Of a stretch of DNA of 16,767 bases, positions 7,001-14,482 are shown in pieces. Position 1 is the stretch's first letter. Every line of letters starts with the position of its first letter. The translations under genes were made by a program, and so were the position numbers. Source of the DNA: Opitutaceae bacterium (lineage in GTDB: Bacteria; Verrucomicrobiota; Verrucomicrobiia; Opitutales; Opitutaceae). Location of the stretch: assembly GCA_005787865.1 (NCBI GenBank), contig SXZN01000124.1, positions 1 to 16,767 on the forward strand, written 5' to 3'. The notes beneath the pieces are model-generated. The model made no database searches, had not been told where the DNA came from, and worked only from the letters and a program-made list of their open reading frames with translations.

Positions 7001-8323
7001 ATGAATCAATTTCTCGGCATTACGTTGGAGCTGCTCATCATTATTGGGCTCGTGCTCGCCAACGGGTTTTTCGTGGCGGCGGAATTTGCTCTCGTGAAAG
7101 TGCGGGTCAGTCAGTTGCAGCCTCTGGCGAAAACCGGCGGTTGGCGCGTGAAACTTGCACTCAAGGCCGTTGCGCACCTCGACGCCGCGCTGTCCGCCAC
7201 TCAGCTCGGCATCACCCTGGCCAGCCTCGGTCTCGGCTGGGTGGGCGAGCCGTTCCTCGCCCATCGTTTGGAGCCGCTGCTCAGGAACTGGGGGATCATT
7301 GATCCAGTCGCCATTTCCTCTATCGCCTTCGCTCTGGCGTTCGCGGTGATCACGCTCCTGCACATTATCTTCGGCGAACTGGCGCCCAAATCCCTAGCCA
7401 TCCAACGTGCCAAGGGCGTGACGCTCTGGACGGCCGGCCCGCTCTTACTTTTTTATTATAGCTTTTTTCCCTTAATTTGGTTGCTCAACGGCATTGCGAA
7501 TTACTTCTTGCGTTCCGTTGGTATCCAGCCCTCCAACGAAATCGACCACACCTTCAGCACCGAGGAGCTCGAATATGTGTTTAGCCAAGCGCGGCACACC
7601 CATCCCGGCGATGCCCTAATCAACAAGCTGATGGTGCAATCACTGCGTGCCCGGCAAACTCGCGCGCAGCACATCATGCGACCGCGCGAGCAAGTAATCG
7701 CCCTCTGGTTAGATAAGCCGCTTGAGGAAAATTTGCGCACGGCGCAGATTAGCGGGCATAGCCGTTTTCCCGTCTGCTCGGGTTCGCTCGATAAAGTGGA
7801 GGGACTTATTTTGGTGCGCGAATGGCTCTGGCAGATTCAGGCGCTTGGGCCCGAAACGCCTTTTGCCGCGCTCATCCGGCCAGCCGTGGAATTTGAATTA
7901 ACGACTCCGTTGCACAGCATGATCGAGAGTTTCCGTTCAGCTCGTAGCCATCTAGCGGTGGTGCTCGATGAAAAAAAAGCCCTCGTGGGGATTGTGACTT
8001 TTGAAGATGTGCTCGAAGAAATTGTCGGCGATATCCGAGACGAATTCGATATCGAGCATGGTCCGGTATATAAGCGGACGGAGAGTCTTATTGTGGTGAG
8101 CGGCACGTTCACGATGCGGGAACTGCAGGCCGAGACGGGCTGGCCGCTCGAGTGGCAGCCGCGGGAAACCGTTTCGCATTGGTGTCAGCGGGTATTTGGT
8201 CACGTCCCGAAGCGAGATGAAAGCCTCGTCACCGGAGAATATCGCCTGACCATTCTGGAGGCTAACGCGGAGCGCGCTCGGCGCGTGCGCATCGAGCGCA
8301 GCGTGCCAGTGGCGCAGCGGTAA
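7001..8323 (+). CDS. CNNM/CBS/CorC-type membrane protein (HlyC/CorC family transporter)
   Basis: Inner-membrane protein of 440 residues in the order CNNM (DUF21) transmembrane domain, CBS pair, CorC/HlyC C-terminal domain. The CNNM part covers roughly 1-185. It starts with a hydrophobic helix and 'NGFFVAAEFALV' at 21-32, and contains 'LSATQLGITLASLGLGWVGEP' near 64-84 and 'GELAPKS' at 125-131. The linked CBS pair spans about 220-345, with 'HIMRPRE' before it and 'GIVTFEDVLEEIVGDIRDEFD' at its end. The CorC/HlyC domain lies at about 355-432. Relatives are implicated in Mg2+/Co2+ efflux or regulation, so the 'hemolysin' name is historical. The start has no strong Shine-Dalgarno. The 209-bp spacer upstream separates it from the exonuclease-like gene, so it may have its own promoter. 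Confidence 0.93.
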   Translation: MNQFLGITLELLIIIGLVLANGFFVAAEFALVKVRVSQLQPLAKTGGWRVKLALKAVAHLDAALSATQLGITLASLGLGWVGEPFLAHRLEPLLRNWGIIDPVAISSIAFALAFAVITLLHIIFGELAPKSLAIQRAKGVTLWTAGPLLLFYYSFFPLIWLLNGIANYFLRSVGIQPSNEIDHTFSTEELEYVFSQARHTHPGDALINKLMVQSLRARQTRAQHIMRPREQVIALWLDKPLEENLRTAQISGHSRFPVCSGSLDKVEGLILVREWLWQIQALGPETPFAALIRPAVEFELTTPLHSMIESFRSARSHLAVVLDEKKALVGIVTFEDVLEEIVGDIRDEFDIEHGPVYKRTESLIVVSGTFTMRELQAETGWPLEWQPRETVSHWCQRVFGHVPKRDESLVTGEYRLTILEANAERARRVRIERSVPVAQR

Positions 8324-8365
8324 GCCTTTAATTAAGCCGTGGCGGCGGCCGCGCGGGCTGGCCTC

Positions 8366-8877
8366 TTAACGACTTGGGGTCAGCAGCATTTCGCGGCTAA
8401 TGGCCATGACGGAGGGAATGCCGCCGCGCGACCAGATGAGCAAGAGACCGCGCCCATCGTCAACCATGACGAATTCACTTTCGCCGCAGACAAATGACTG
8501 GCCGGCAAAAGTTAGGTTTGGCCCGGGGGCACGACACGTGAAGTCGGGGAGCCTTCGAGCGGCACCATCTGATCGCGGATAAAATCTTCGGCAATTTTTG
8601 TGGTGAGCACCGCACGTTTGAGCGGCTTGATGCCTTCCGAAATCGAGATGCCTTGCGCGTTAAAGGTGGCGGTGTAAACGAGGGCCCCATCAATCGATTC
8701 AATAAACCAGATCGCCATATTTTTTGGCGACTCGCGTTCTGGGGACGCGTCAAAATGCTTTTTAAGTTTGGCCAGGGGTTCACCGACGCGCGCAAAAGCC
8801 GGGGTACGCGCAGGACCCAAGACGAGAGTGGCGAGCAGAAAAATGCCGGGCGTGAAAAACAGGCGAGGAGACATCAT
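8366..8877 (-). pseudogene. Small exported protein of unknown function, interrupted by a one-base frameshift
   Basis: The first frame (8877 to 8512) encodes 121 residues. It begins with a signal peptide (hydrophobic 10-20, likely cleavage around 'AFA' near 29) and then a mixed alpha/beta stretch. It ends abruptly at 'VVPPGQT'. Adding one C to the five-base C run on the coding strand (plus-strand G run 8525-8529) lets it continue as 'VPPGPNLTFAGQSF', 'CGESEFVMVDD' and 'GGIPSVMAISREMLL' to a TAA at 8366-8368. The whole would be about 170 residues. The downstream part reads like a natural continuation with a beta-rich composition. I do not recognise the family. The break could be a true mutation, a sequencing error in a homopolymer, or, less likely, programmed frameshifting. 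It lies 96 bp after purC on the same strand. Confidence 0.7.
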
Positions 8878-8973
8878 CGATCAATAGCCGCGTGTGCCCG
8901 ATCCGCTCAACCTCCATCTCGCGAAGTCGGGCTGAGTCGCTTGTGGTCGTCCAGCCGCAGGCGCGCGGTCGGA

Positions 8974-9885
8974 TCAGCCGAGTAAATTGCGCAAAGCCGC
9001 GAGATATTTTTCCTGGGTGCGCGTGATTACCTCGGCGGGTAAGCGCGGCGCCGGGGGCGACTGATTCCATTTTAACGCCACTAAATGATCGCGGACAAAT
9101 TGTTTATCGAAACTCGGGGGTGAGATGCCGGGAGTGTAGCTGTCGGCTGGCCAGTAACGCGATGAATCAGGCGTGAGCACTTCGTCGATTAAAAATAAAT
9201 TACCGGCGGCATCGGTGCCGAATTCAAATTTAGTGTCGGCTAGGATCATCCCCACTTTTTTAGCGCGGTCATGGCCGAATTGATAAAGCGTCAGGCTCAG
9301 TGACTTTACTTTTTCATAGAGTGCCGCGCCAATCGTGGCGGCCCCTTGAGCATCGTCGATGGGTTCATCATGTTGGCCCTTGGGTGCCTTCGTCGTTGGC
9401 GTGAAGATAGGGGCGGCTAATTGATCGGCTTGGCGCAAGCCAGCGGGCAAGCGCAGGCCGCAGACGGTGCCCGTTTTTTGGTAGCTGCTCCAGCCGCTGC
9501 CGATGAGATAGCCGCGGGCGACGCATTCAATGGTCAAGGGGGTGAGCTTGCGCACAATCATGCTGCGCAATTGGAGATCGCGGTCGGTGATCCCCCGGCG
9601 GGCGAATTCGCCGGCCTGGTCGGGGAAGAGGTGATTGGCAATGAGGTGCTGCGTTTGCGCGAACCACCAGTTGCTCATTTGGGTCAGGATAATCCCTTTG
9701 CCGGGGATGCCGTCGGGCAAAATCACATCGAAGGCCGACAGGCGATCACTCGCGACCAACAAGAGGGCATCACCGAGGTCAAAAATTTCGCGGACCTTTC
9801 CCGAGGCAAGCAGGGGAAAGGGCACCGTATCGAAACGGGTGACAGCGGTAGCAGGGAGGGCGGTAGAAATTTCGGCGGAATTCAT
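8974..9885 (-). CDS. purC: Phosphoribosylaminoimidazole-succinocarboxamide synthase (SAICAR synthetase)
   Basis: De novo purine enzyme that condenses CAIR with aspartate using ATP to form SAICAR, in the cytosol. It has 303 residues, the longer type resembling yeast ADE1 rather than the roughly 240-residue E. coli type. Motifs are 'SGKVREIFDLGD' at 28-39 (nucleotide-binding hairpin), 'SDRLSAFDV' at 46-54, 'ECVARGYLIGSGW' at 120-132, 'QHDEPI' at 171-176, 'ADTKFEFG' at 216-223 and 'IDEVLTPDSSRYW' at 233-245. All conserved blocks look intact. It lies downstream of the complex I operon on the same strand but is separated from it by a hairpin terminator, so it is probably transcribed on its own. 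No Shine-Dalgarno is evident before the ATG. Confidence 0.97.
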   Translation of the reverse strand: MNSAEISTALPATAVTRFDTVPFPLLASGKVREIFDLGDALLLVASDRLSAFDVILPDGIPGKGIILTQMSNWWFAQTQHLIANHLFPDQAGEFARRGITDRDLQLRSMIVRKLTPLTIECVARGYLIGSGWSSYQKTGTVCGLRLPAGLRQADQLAAPIFTPTTKAPKGQHDEPIDDAQGAATIGAALYEKVKSLSLTLYQFGHDRAKKVGMILADTKFEFGTDAAGNLFLIDEVLTPDSSRYWPADSYTPGISPPSFDKQFVRDHLVALKWNQSPPAPRLPAEVITRTQEKYLAALRNLLG

Positions 9886-9943
9886 AAGGGGAGGTCGTCA
9901 CCAACGCACAAGTCAAGGGGGGCTGGCAAGGCTGCGATAGCCG

Positions 9944-9974
9944 AAAAAGAAAAGCGCCGATTGATTATAATCGG
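9944..9974 (-). terminator. Rho-independent terminator at the end of the complex I operon
   Basis: Reading the - strand after nuoN, a CCGATT / AATCGG stem (9957-9962 with 9969-9974, 6-base loop) is followed three bases later by TTTTCTTTTT (complement of 9944-9953). A T-run on the other strand at 9982-9986 means the hairpin could also act in the other direction, although no + strand gene ends here. Confidence 0.75.
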
Positions 9975-10008
9975 TCGGCCCTTTTTAGCAGCGAACCAAA
10001 CGATGGCG

Positions 10009-11478
10009 TTAGAAAAGCCCCAACACTAGCGACGGAAATAATCCAAGTCCTAGGAGAAGACCGACCGCGATCAGCAAGGTTAGCGCCGTGGTGAGCGGTA
10101 CGCGGATCCGCGCGGAATTTTCCGTCGCGGGGGCGACGACCAAGGCCTGCTTCAAAACGATGAGATAATAATAAAGAGCGACCGCGCTGAGGGCGATGGC
10201 GAGCAGAGTAAGCCAACCGGCGGGGCCCGCGACGCCACCAATTTGTAAAGTGGCCGCAAACACGGCGAATTTACCAAAGAAACCCGCCAGTGGAGGGATG
10301 CCCGCGAGCGAAAGAATAAAGACCGTCAAGCAGCCGGCCAAGAGAGGTGAGCGTTGATACAATCCGGCCACGTCGGATATTTTTTGGCAGCGGCCCTGTT
10401 GTTCGAGCACCGTGATAACGCCAAAAGCTCCGACGGTAGCGACCCCGTAGGTGGCTAGATAATAAAAGAGGGGCCCCACGCCGGCACTGCCCGCCGCGAT
10501 GACGCCGAGCAGCATCGCACCCGTATGAGCAATCGCCGAGTAGGCCAGCAGGCGCCGAAGATTGCTCTGCGCCAAGGCGGCCAGATTACCGAGCAAAAGG
10601 GAGGCGCCTGCGAGGAGGGCGACGAGAATTAACCAGCCGCCGGAGTTACCAGCCGTAGCTACATCACCAGCTAGGGAGCTCAAACCGGGCCACAAGAGAC
10701 GCAGGAAAAGGGTGAAGCCGGCGAGTTTAGAGGCCGAGGCGATCAGGGCGGTGGAGGGGGTGGGGGCGCCTTCGTAGGCATCGGGGGCCCAAAGATGAAA
10801 AGGCGCCGCCGCGGCTTTGAAGCCAAAAGCAACCAAGACCATGACGAGGGCCAGCGCGAGCAGGGGCGTCATGTGCCCGTGCGCTAAACTCTGCGCGATG
10901 CGCGAAAACTCGAGTTCGCCCGTGACACCATAAATAAGGCTAAAGCCAAAGAGCAGAAACGCGGTCGCCATGCCGCCAAACAGAAAATATTTTAAAGCAG
11001 CTTCAGCTGAAGCCCGCTGATCTTTATCAAAACCAGCCAGCACATAAAGCGAAAGGCTCGCTAGTTCGAGGGCGACAAAAGCCACCAAGAGATGATGAGC
11101 CGCGGCCATCAGGGTAAACCCGGCGGTTGCAAACAAAATGATCGCAACGTATTCAGCCGGATGGCGGAGGAGTTTGGCCCCAGCGGTTACGCCGAGCGTA
11201 AGCAAGGCGAGTCCTAGCACGCCGGTGCGGGTAGCCAGGGCCAGTTGGTCCAAGATGAAATTGTGCCCATAAATTGGGCCGAGCGCGCCCACCGCTACGG
11301 AGTCAAAAATCGCAGCGATGAGCGCGGTGGCTCCGATGCACAAGGCGGCGGTGCGGCGTTCGGCCAGAGTGTGCTGGCGACCGCGAATGAGATCATAGGC
11401 GAGGACTAAGAGAGCCCCAACAATCAGGGAGATTTCGGGCAACAACCCTCGGGCGAGCAGAGCGTAGCTGTAATTCAT
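10009..11478 (-). CDS. nuoN: NADH-quinone oxidoreductase subunit N
   Basis: Integral membrane subunit of complex I and antiporter-like proton-pumping module nearest the quinone end, 489 residues, about 14 transmembrane helices. The conserved charged residues are present: Glu138 in 'VALELASLSLY' (TM5), Lys221 in 'FGFKAAAAPFHLWAPD' (TM7), Lys251 in 'SASKLAGF' (TM8) and Lys403 in 'GFFGKF' (TM12). 'YEGAPTP' follows the TM7 block as is typical for NuoN. The ATG overlaps the nuoM2 stop codon (ATGA), and a GGAGGT Shine-Dalgarno lies inside the nuoM2 3' end. It is the last gene of the operon, with the terminator about 35 bases after its stop. Confidence 0.97.
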   Translation of the reverse strand: MNYSYALLARGLLPEISLIVGALLVLAYDLIRGRQHTLAERRTAALCIGATALIAAIFDSVAVGALGPIYGHNFILDQLALATRTGVLGLALLTLGVTAGAKLLRHPAEYVAIILFATAGFTLMAAAHHLLVAFVALELASLSLYVLAGFDKDQRASAEAALKYFLFGGMATAFLLFGFSLIYGVTGELEFSRIAQSLAHGHMTPLLALALVMVLVAFGFKAAAAPFHLWAPDAYEGAPTPSTALIASASKLAGFTLFLRLLWPGLSSLAGDVATAGNSGGWLILVALLAGASLLLGNLAALAQSNLRRLLAYSAIAHTGAMLLGVIAAGSAGVGPLFYYLATYGVATVGAFGVITVLEQQGRCQKISDVAGLYQRSPLLAGCLTVFILSLAGIPPLAGFFGKFAVFAATLQIGGVAGPAGWLTLLAIALSAVALYYYLIVLKQALVVAPATENSARIRVPLTTALTLLIAVGLLLGLGLFPSLVLGLF

Positions 11479-12977
11479 GGGGTACCTCCGTGCCAGATAG
11501 CCTGCAGGAGTGGAGAATGCAGACTCGGGACAATCCAGTTGAGCAGCAGATCAGGCTGCAGCCCAATTAACAGAGTTGCCGTCAGCAATAAAATGGCCCC
11601 GGTGCGTTCCGCCCACGTGATCGGTGCGTAGGGGGTCGCCTCGAGCGGGGCTTCGCTCGCCGGTGATACTTGGCCAAAAAATGAAATTTGCATCACGCGC
11701 AAGGTGAAGGCGGCCGCGATAAGCACGCCGAGGGCCGCGCCCACGGCCCAGGTTTTTGAAACCTGCCAGGTGCCGCTCAAGATAGTCAGCTCGGCCGGGA
11801 ATCCGCTAAAGCCGGGCATGCCCATCGAAGCGAGACCCGCCACCACAAAGACCACGGTGGCAAAAGGCATGAGCCGATGCAGGGGAATTTTCCGGAGGGC
11901 TTCTAGCTGACGAGTGTGGGTGCGCTCGTAAACCATGCGACCGACAACGGCGAAGAGCAGTCCGGCAATCACGCCATGGGAAAACATTTGGAGCACGGCC
12001 CCCGCGGCGGCTTGGGGATTGGCGGCGGCGAGGCCCAAGAGCACAAAGCCCATGTGGCTGACGCTGGAGTAGCCGATGACAAATTTAAAATCATTCTGCA
12101 CCAACGCGACGAGCCCCGCGTAAACAATGCCCGCCACCGCGAGCCAAGCGATGACCGGTTGCCAGTACGTCAAGCCAGCGGGAATCAGCCCCATGGCGAC
12201 GCGCAGACAACCGTAGGCGCCGAGTTTCATCACGACGCCGGCGAGCAGCATCGATGCCCCGGTGGGGGCCGCGACGTGGCCGGTCGGGGCCCACGTGTGA
12301 AAGGGAAACATGCCCGCCAACACGGCAAAGCCCGTGAAGATCAGCGCGAAGATCATGATTTGCTCAGGGTGACTAAGAGTCGTCACAGCCTGCGCTAATT
12401 GGGTTAAGCCGAAACCAGACGCGTGGCCGGTCGCGTAAATCCACAGCAAGCCCGCGAGCACCAGAGCGCTGCCGGCGAAAGAATAGAGCGCGAGCTTCAT
12501 CGCGCCATACTGCCGGTTGGTGGAGCCCCAGTTCGCGATGAGAAAATATTTTGGGACGATCGCAATTTCGTAGAAAACAAAAAACAGAAAAGCATCTGCG
12601 CTGAGAAAGACGCCGTAAACTCCGCCGATCAGCGCTAGGTAGAAGGCAAAAAATTCCCCGGTGCGCTCTTCGATGTTCCACGAGAACAGCACCCCCGCGG
12701 TCGCCGCCAAGCCAGTGAGCACCAGCAACGTGAGGCTGATGCCATCGACGGCGAGGTGGTAGTTGATTCCCATTTGGGGAATCCAAGGCAGATTGATCAG
12801 GGTTAAGACAGACGCAGACGGCGTGAAGCCAGCGGCCGCATATAAAGTCAGGCCCCAAGCAGTCGCCGCAGTGAGCAAGGCGACCATCCGCGCCGCGGCT
12901 GCTGACCGCTGGCCCGCCACCAAGGCCAAAGCGGCCCCGGCGAACGACAGGTAGATGGTAAAAGGCAGCAGGTTCAT
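11475..12977 (-). CDS. nuoM: Second NADH-quinone oxidoreductase subunit M (NuoM2)
   Basis: Antiporter-like membrane subunit of 500 residues, clearly of the NuoM type and not NuoL or NuoN. Start at 12977: its ATG overlaps the nuoM1 stop (ATGA). An in-frame ATG at 13040 would extend 21 polar residues into nuoM1 and is less likely. Visible residues are Glu137 in 'FYEIAIVPKYF' (TM5), Lys251 in 'VVMKLGAYG' (TM8), Lys299 in 'QNDFKFVIGYSS' (TM10) and Glu396 in 'GFPAELT' (TM12). The TM7 lysine that precedes the 'P..P.HTW' motif is missing: the aligned position is Leu220 in 'FAVLAGMFPFHTW'. Its 'GHVAAPTGASM' segment also differs from NuoM1, so the two copies are old paralogues rather than a recent duplication. 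It would add a fourth antiporter-like module to the membrane arm. Confidence 0.93.
   Translation of the reverse strand: MNLLPFTIYLSFAGAALALVAGQRSAAAARMVALLTAATAWGLTLYAAAGFTPSASVLTLINLPWIPQMGINYHLAVDGISLTLLVLTGLAATAGVLFSWNIEERTGEFFAFYLALIGGVYGVFLSADAFLFFVFYEIAIVPKYFLIANWGSTNRQYGAMKLALYSFAGSALVLAGLLWIYATGHASGFGLTQLAQAVTTLSHPEQIMIFALIFTGFAVLAGMFPFHTWAPTGHVAAPTGASMLLAGVVMKLGAYGCLRVAMGLIPAGLTYWQPVIAWLAVAGIVYAGLVALVQNDFKFVIGYSSVSHMGFVLLGLAAANPQAAAGAVLQMFSHGVIAGLLFAVVGRMVYERTHTRQLEALRKIPLHRLMPFATVVFVVAGLASMGMPGFSGFPAELTILSGTWQVSKTWAVGAALGVLIAAAFTLRVMQISFFGQVSPASEAPLEATPYAPITWAERTGAILLLTATLLIGLQPDLLLNWIVPSLHSPLLQAIWHGGTP
11484..11489 (-). promoter_or_regulatory. Shine-Dalgarno for nuoN inside the nuoM2 3' end
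   Basis: GGAGGT on the - strand lies five bases before the nuoN ATG (11478-11476), within the last codons of nuoM2. It supports that start, with translation coupled to nuoM2. Confidence 0.75.
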
Positions 12978-14482
12978 GGCCGGAGAACAGTCCACGCGGT
13001 GACCAACGGGTTGAAGAGACTCACGAGAGCTTGCGGCCACACGCCGAGAATAAACATCAAAGCAATCGTCGGGACGAGCGTAGCAATTTCTAAAGCATTG
13101 AGATCACGGAAGCGGGTAACGCCCGCTCCTGGGGGTCCGTGGAAGACGCGTTGCCAGAAGGTCAGCAAGAAATAGGCGGTGGCAAATAAACCCAAGCAAC
13201 TGATCGCGGCCGCCCACGGCGCGAGACCAAAGACTCCGCGGAAGATGAGAAATTCGCCGACGAAACCATTGAGTCCGGGTAAGCCCAGCGAGGAAAAGAG
13301 GGCGACTCCGCAGAAACCGGCAAAGATCGGAGCAGCAGTCCGCACGCCGCCAAAATCATGGAGGCCGCGTAAACCCCCAGAGCGGTTTTCTAGAACCCCG
13401 ACACAAAAGAAAAGCGCGGACGCGGAGAGCCCGTGATTAAACATTTGCAGCACCGCACCGCTGAGGGCCGCGGTGGCGGCCGCCGGATGTAAGAGCCCGG
13501 CCCCCGCGACGGCGAAGAGCGCGAGTAGACAATAGCTCACGTGATTAATGGAAGAATAGGCGACCATGCGCTTCAGGTCCGTTTGCGCCATGGCGGCAAA
13601 AGCACCGAGTACGATACCCGCCACCGCCAAAGCACTCAGCACGGGCGCTGCCGCGGAGAGTTGCGCGGGGAAAAGCGGCCAGAGGATCCGGAGGAAACCG
13701 TAGACGCCCATTTTGGACATGACGCCGGTCAGGAACATCGAAGCGCCGGTCGGGGCTTCGGCATACGTGGAGGGCAGCCAAGTATGGCAAGGATAAAGGG
13801 GCACTTTCACGGCGAGACCAAGCAGCACCCCGAGAAAAATTATGCCGAGGGTGGGGCCGCCGATTTTCGCCGCGAGACTCCCATTATGAGCGAGGGCGGC
13901 GAGCTCCACAAAATCAAAAGTTCCGGCCGTGGCGAAGAGCGCGGCGAAAGCCAGCAGCATGAAGACACTGCCGCCGATGGTATAGACGACAAACTGATAG
14001 GCCGCGCGTCCGGCGCCCGGACCACCCCAGAGTTTAATGAGGAAAAATGCTGGGACGAGGCTGAGCTCCCAGAAAATAAACCAAGGAAAGAAATCTAAAG
14101 TGAGGAAGACCCCTAAAGCCGCCCCTTGCAGAAATAAAAATAATAAACTAAAAAGGCGCGGCTCACGCTCAATTTTCCAAGAGGCTAGCAAAGCGGTTGG
14201 CGCAATCAGACCGGTGAGCAGTACCAGCGTTAGGCTTAGGCCGTCCAACCCTAAATGGTAAGAGACCTGCAATCCGCTGATCCAAGCGTACTGTTCGGTG
14301 AATTGATAGCCGATGGCCGCCGGATTGAAATTAGCCCAGGCGAGCGCGGCGAGTCCGAGGGTAGAAAGACTAAAGAGCAGCGCGAGCACGCGACTGGTCT
14401 TGGGGCTCAGTCGCGGGGTGAGGGCCAGGAGTAAAGCGCCGAGCCACGGCGTAAAAATCAACGTGGAGAGTAAGCATTTCAT
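12974..14482 (-). CDS. nuoM: NADH-quinone oxidoreductase subunit M (NuoM1, canonical)
   Basis: Proton-pumping antiporter-like subunit of complex I in the inner membrane, 502 residues, about 14 transmembrane helices. The key residues are present: Glu139 in 'FWELSLVPAFF' (TM5), Lys226 in 'LAVKVPLYPCHTWLP' (TM7), Lys257 in 'GVMSKMGVYG' (TM8), Lys304 in 'QTDLKRMVAYSSINH' (TM10) and Glu410 in 'GFVGEFLIF' (TM12). It begins with ATGA overlap on the nuoL stop and has a strong AGGAGGTG Shine-Dalgarno four bases upstream. It ends with a further ATGA overlap into nuoM2. It has all the residues expected of a working pump module. Confidence 0.97.
   Translation of the reverse strand: MKCLLSTLIFTPWLGALLLALTPRLSPKTSRVLALLFSLSTLGLAALAWANFNPAAIGYQFTEQYAWISGLQVSYHLGLDGLSLTLVLLTGLIAPTALLASWKIEREPRLFSLLFLFLQGAALGVFLTLDFFPWFIFWELSLVPAFFLIKLWGGPGAGRAAYQFVVYTIGGSVFMLLAFAALFATAGTFDFVELAALAHNGSLAAKIGGPTLGIIFLGVLLGLAVKVPLYPCHTWLPSTYAEAPTGASMFLTGVMSKMGVYGFLRILWPLFPAQLSAAAPVLSALAVAGIVLGAFAAMAQTDLKRMVAYSSINHVSYCLLALFAVAGAGLLHPAAATAALSGAVLQMFNHGLSASALFFCVGVLENRSGGLRGLHDFGGVRTAAPIFAGFCGVALFSSLGLPGLNGFVGEFLIFRGVFGLAPWAAAISCLGLFATAYFLLTFWQRVFHGPPGAGVTRFRDLNALEIATLVPTIALMFILGVWPQALVSLFNPLVTAWTVLRP

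Noticed and set aside
8400..8582. A + strand open frame of 60 codons
   Set aside because: It lies opposite the frameshifted exported-protein gene, whose two frames join into one sensible protein, and it has no protein-like motif of its own.
11475..14482. The two nuoM genes as an assembly duplication
   Set aside because: Their protein sequences differ throughout, including key residues, so they cannot be copies made by misassembly.
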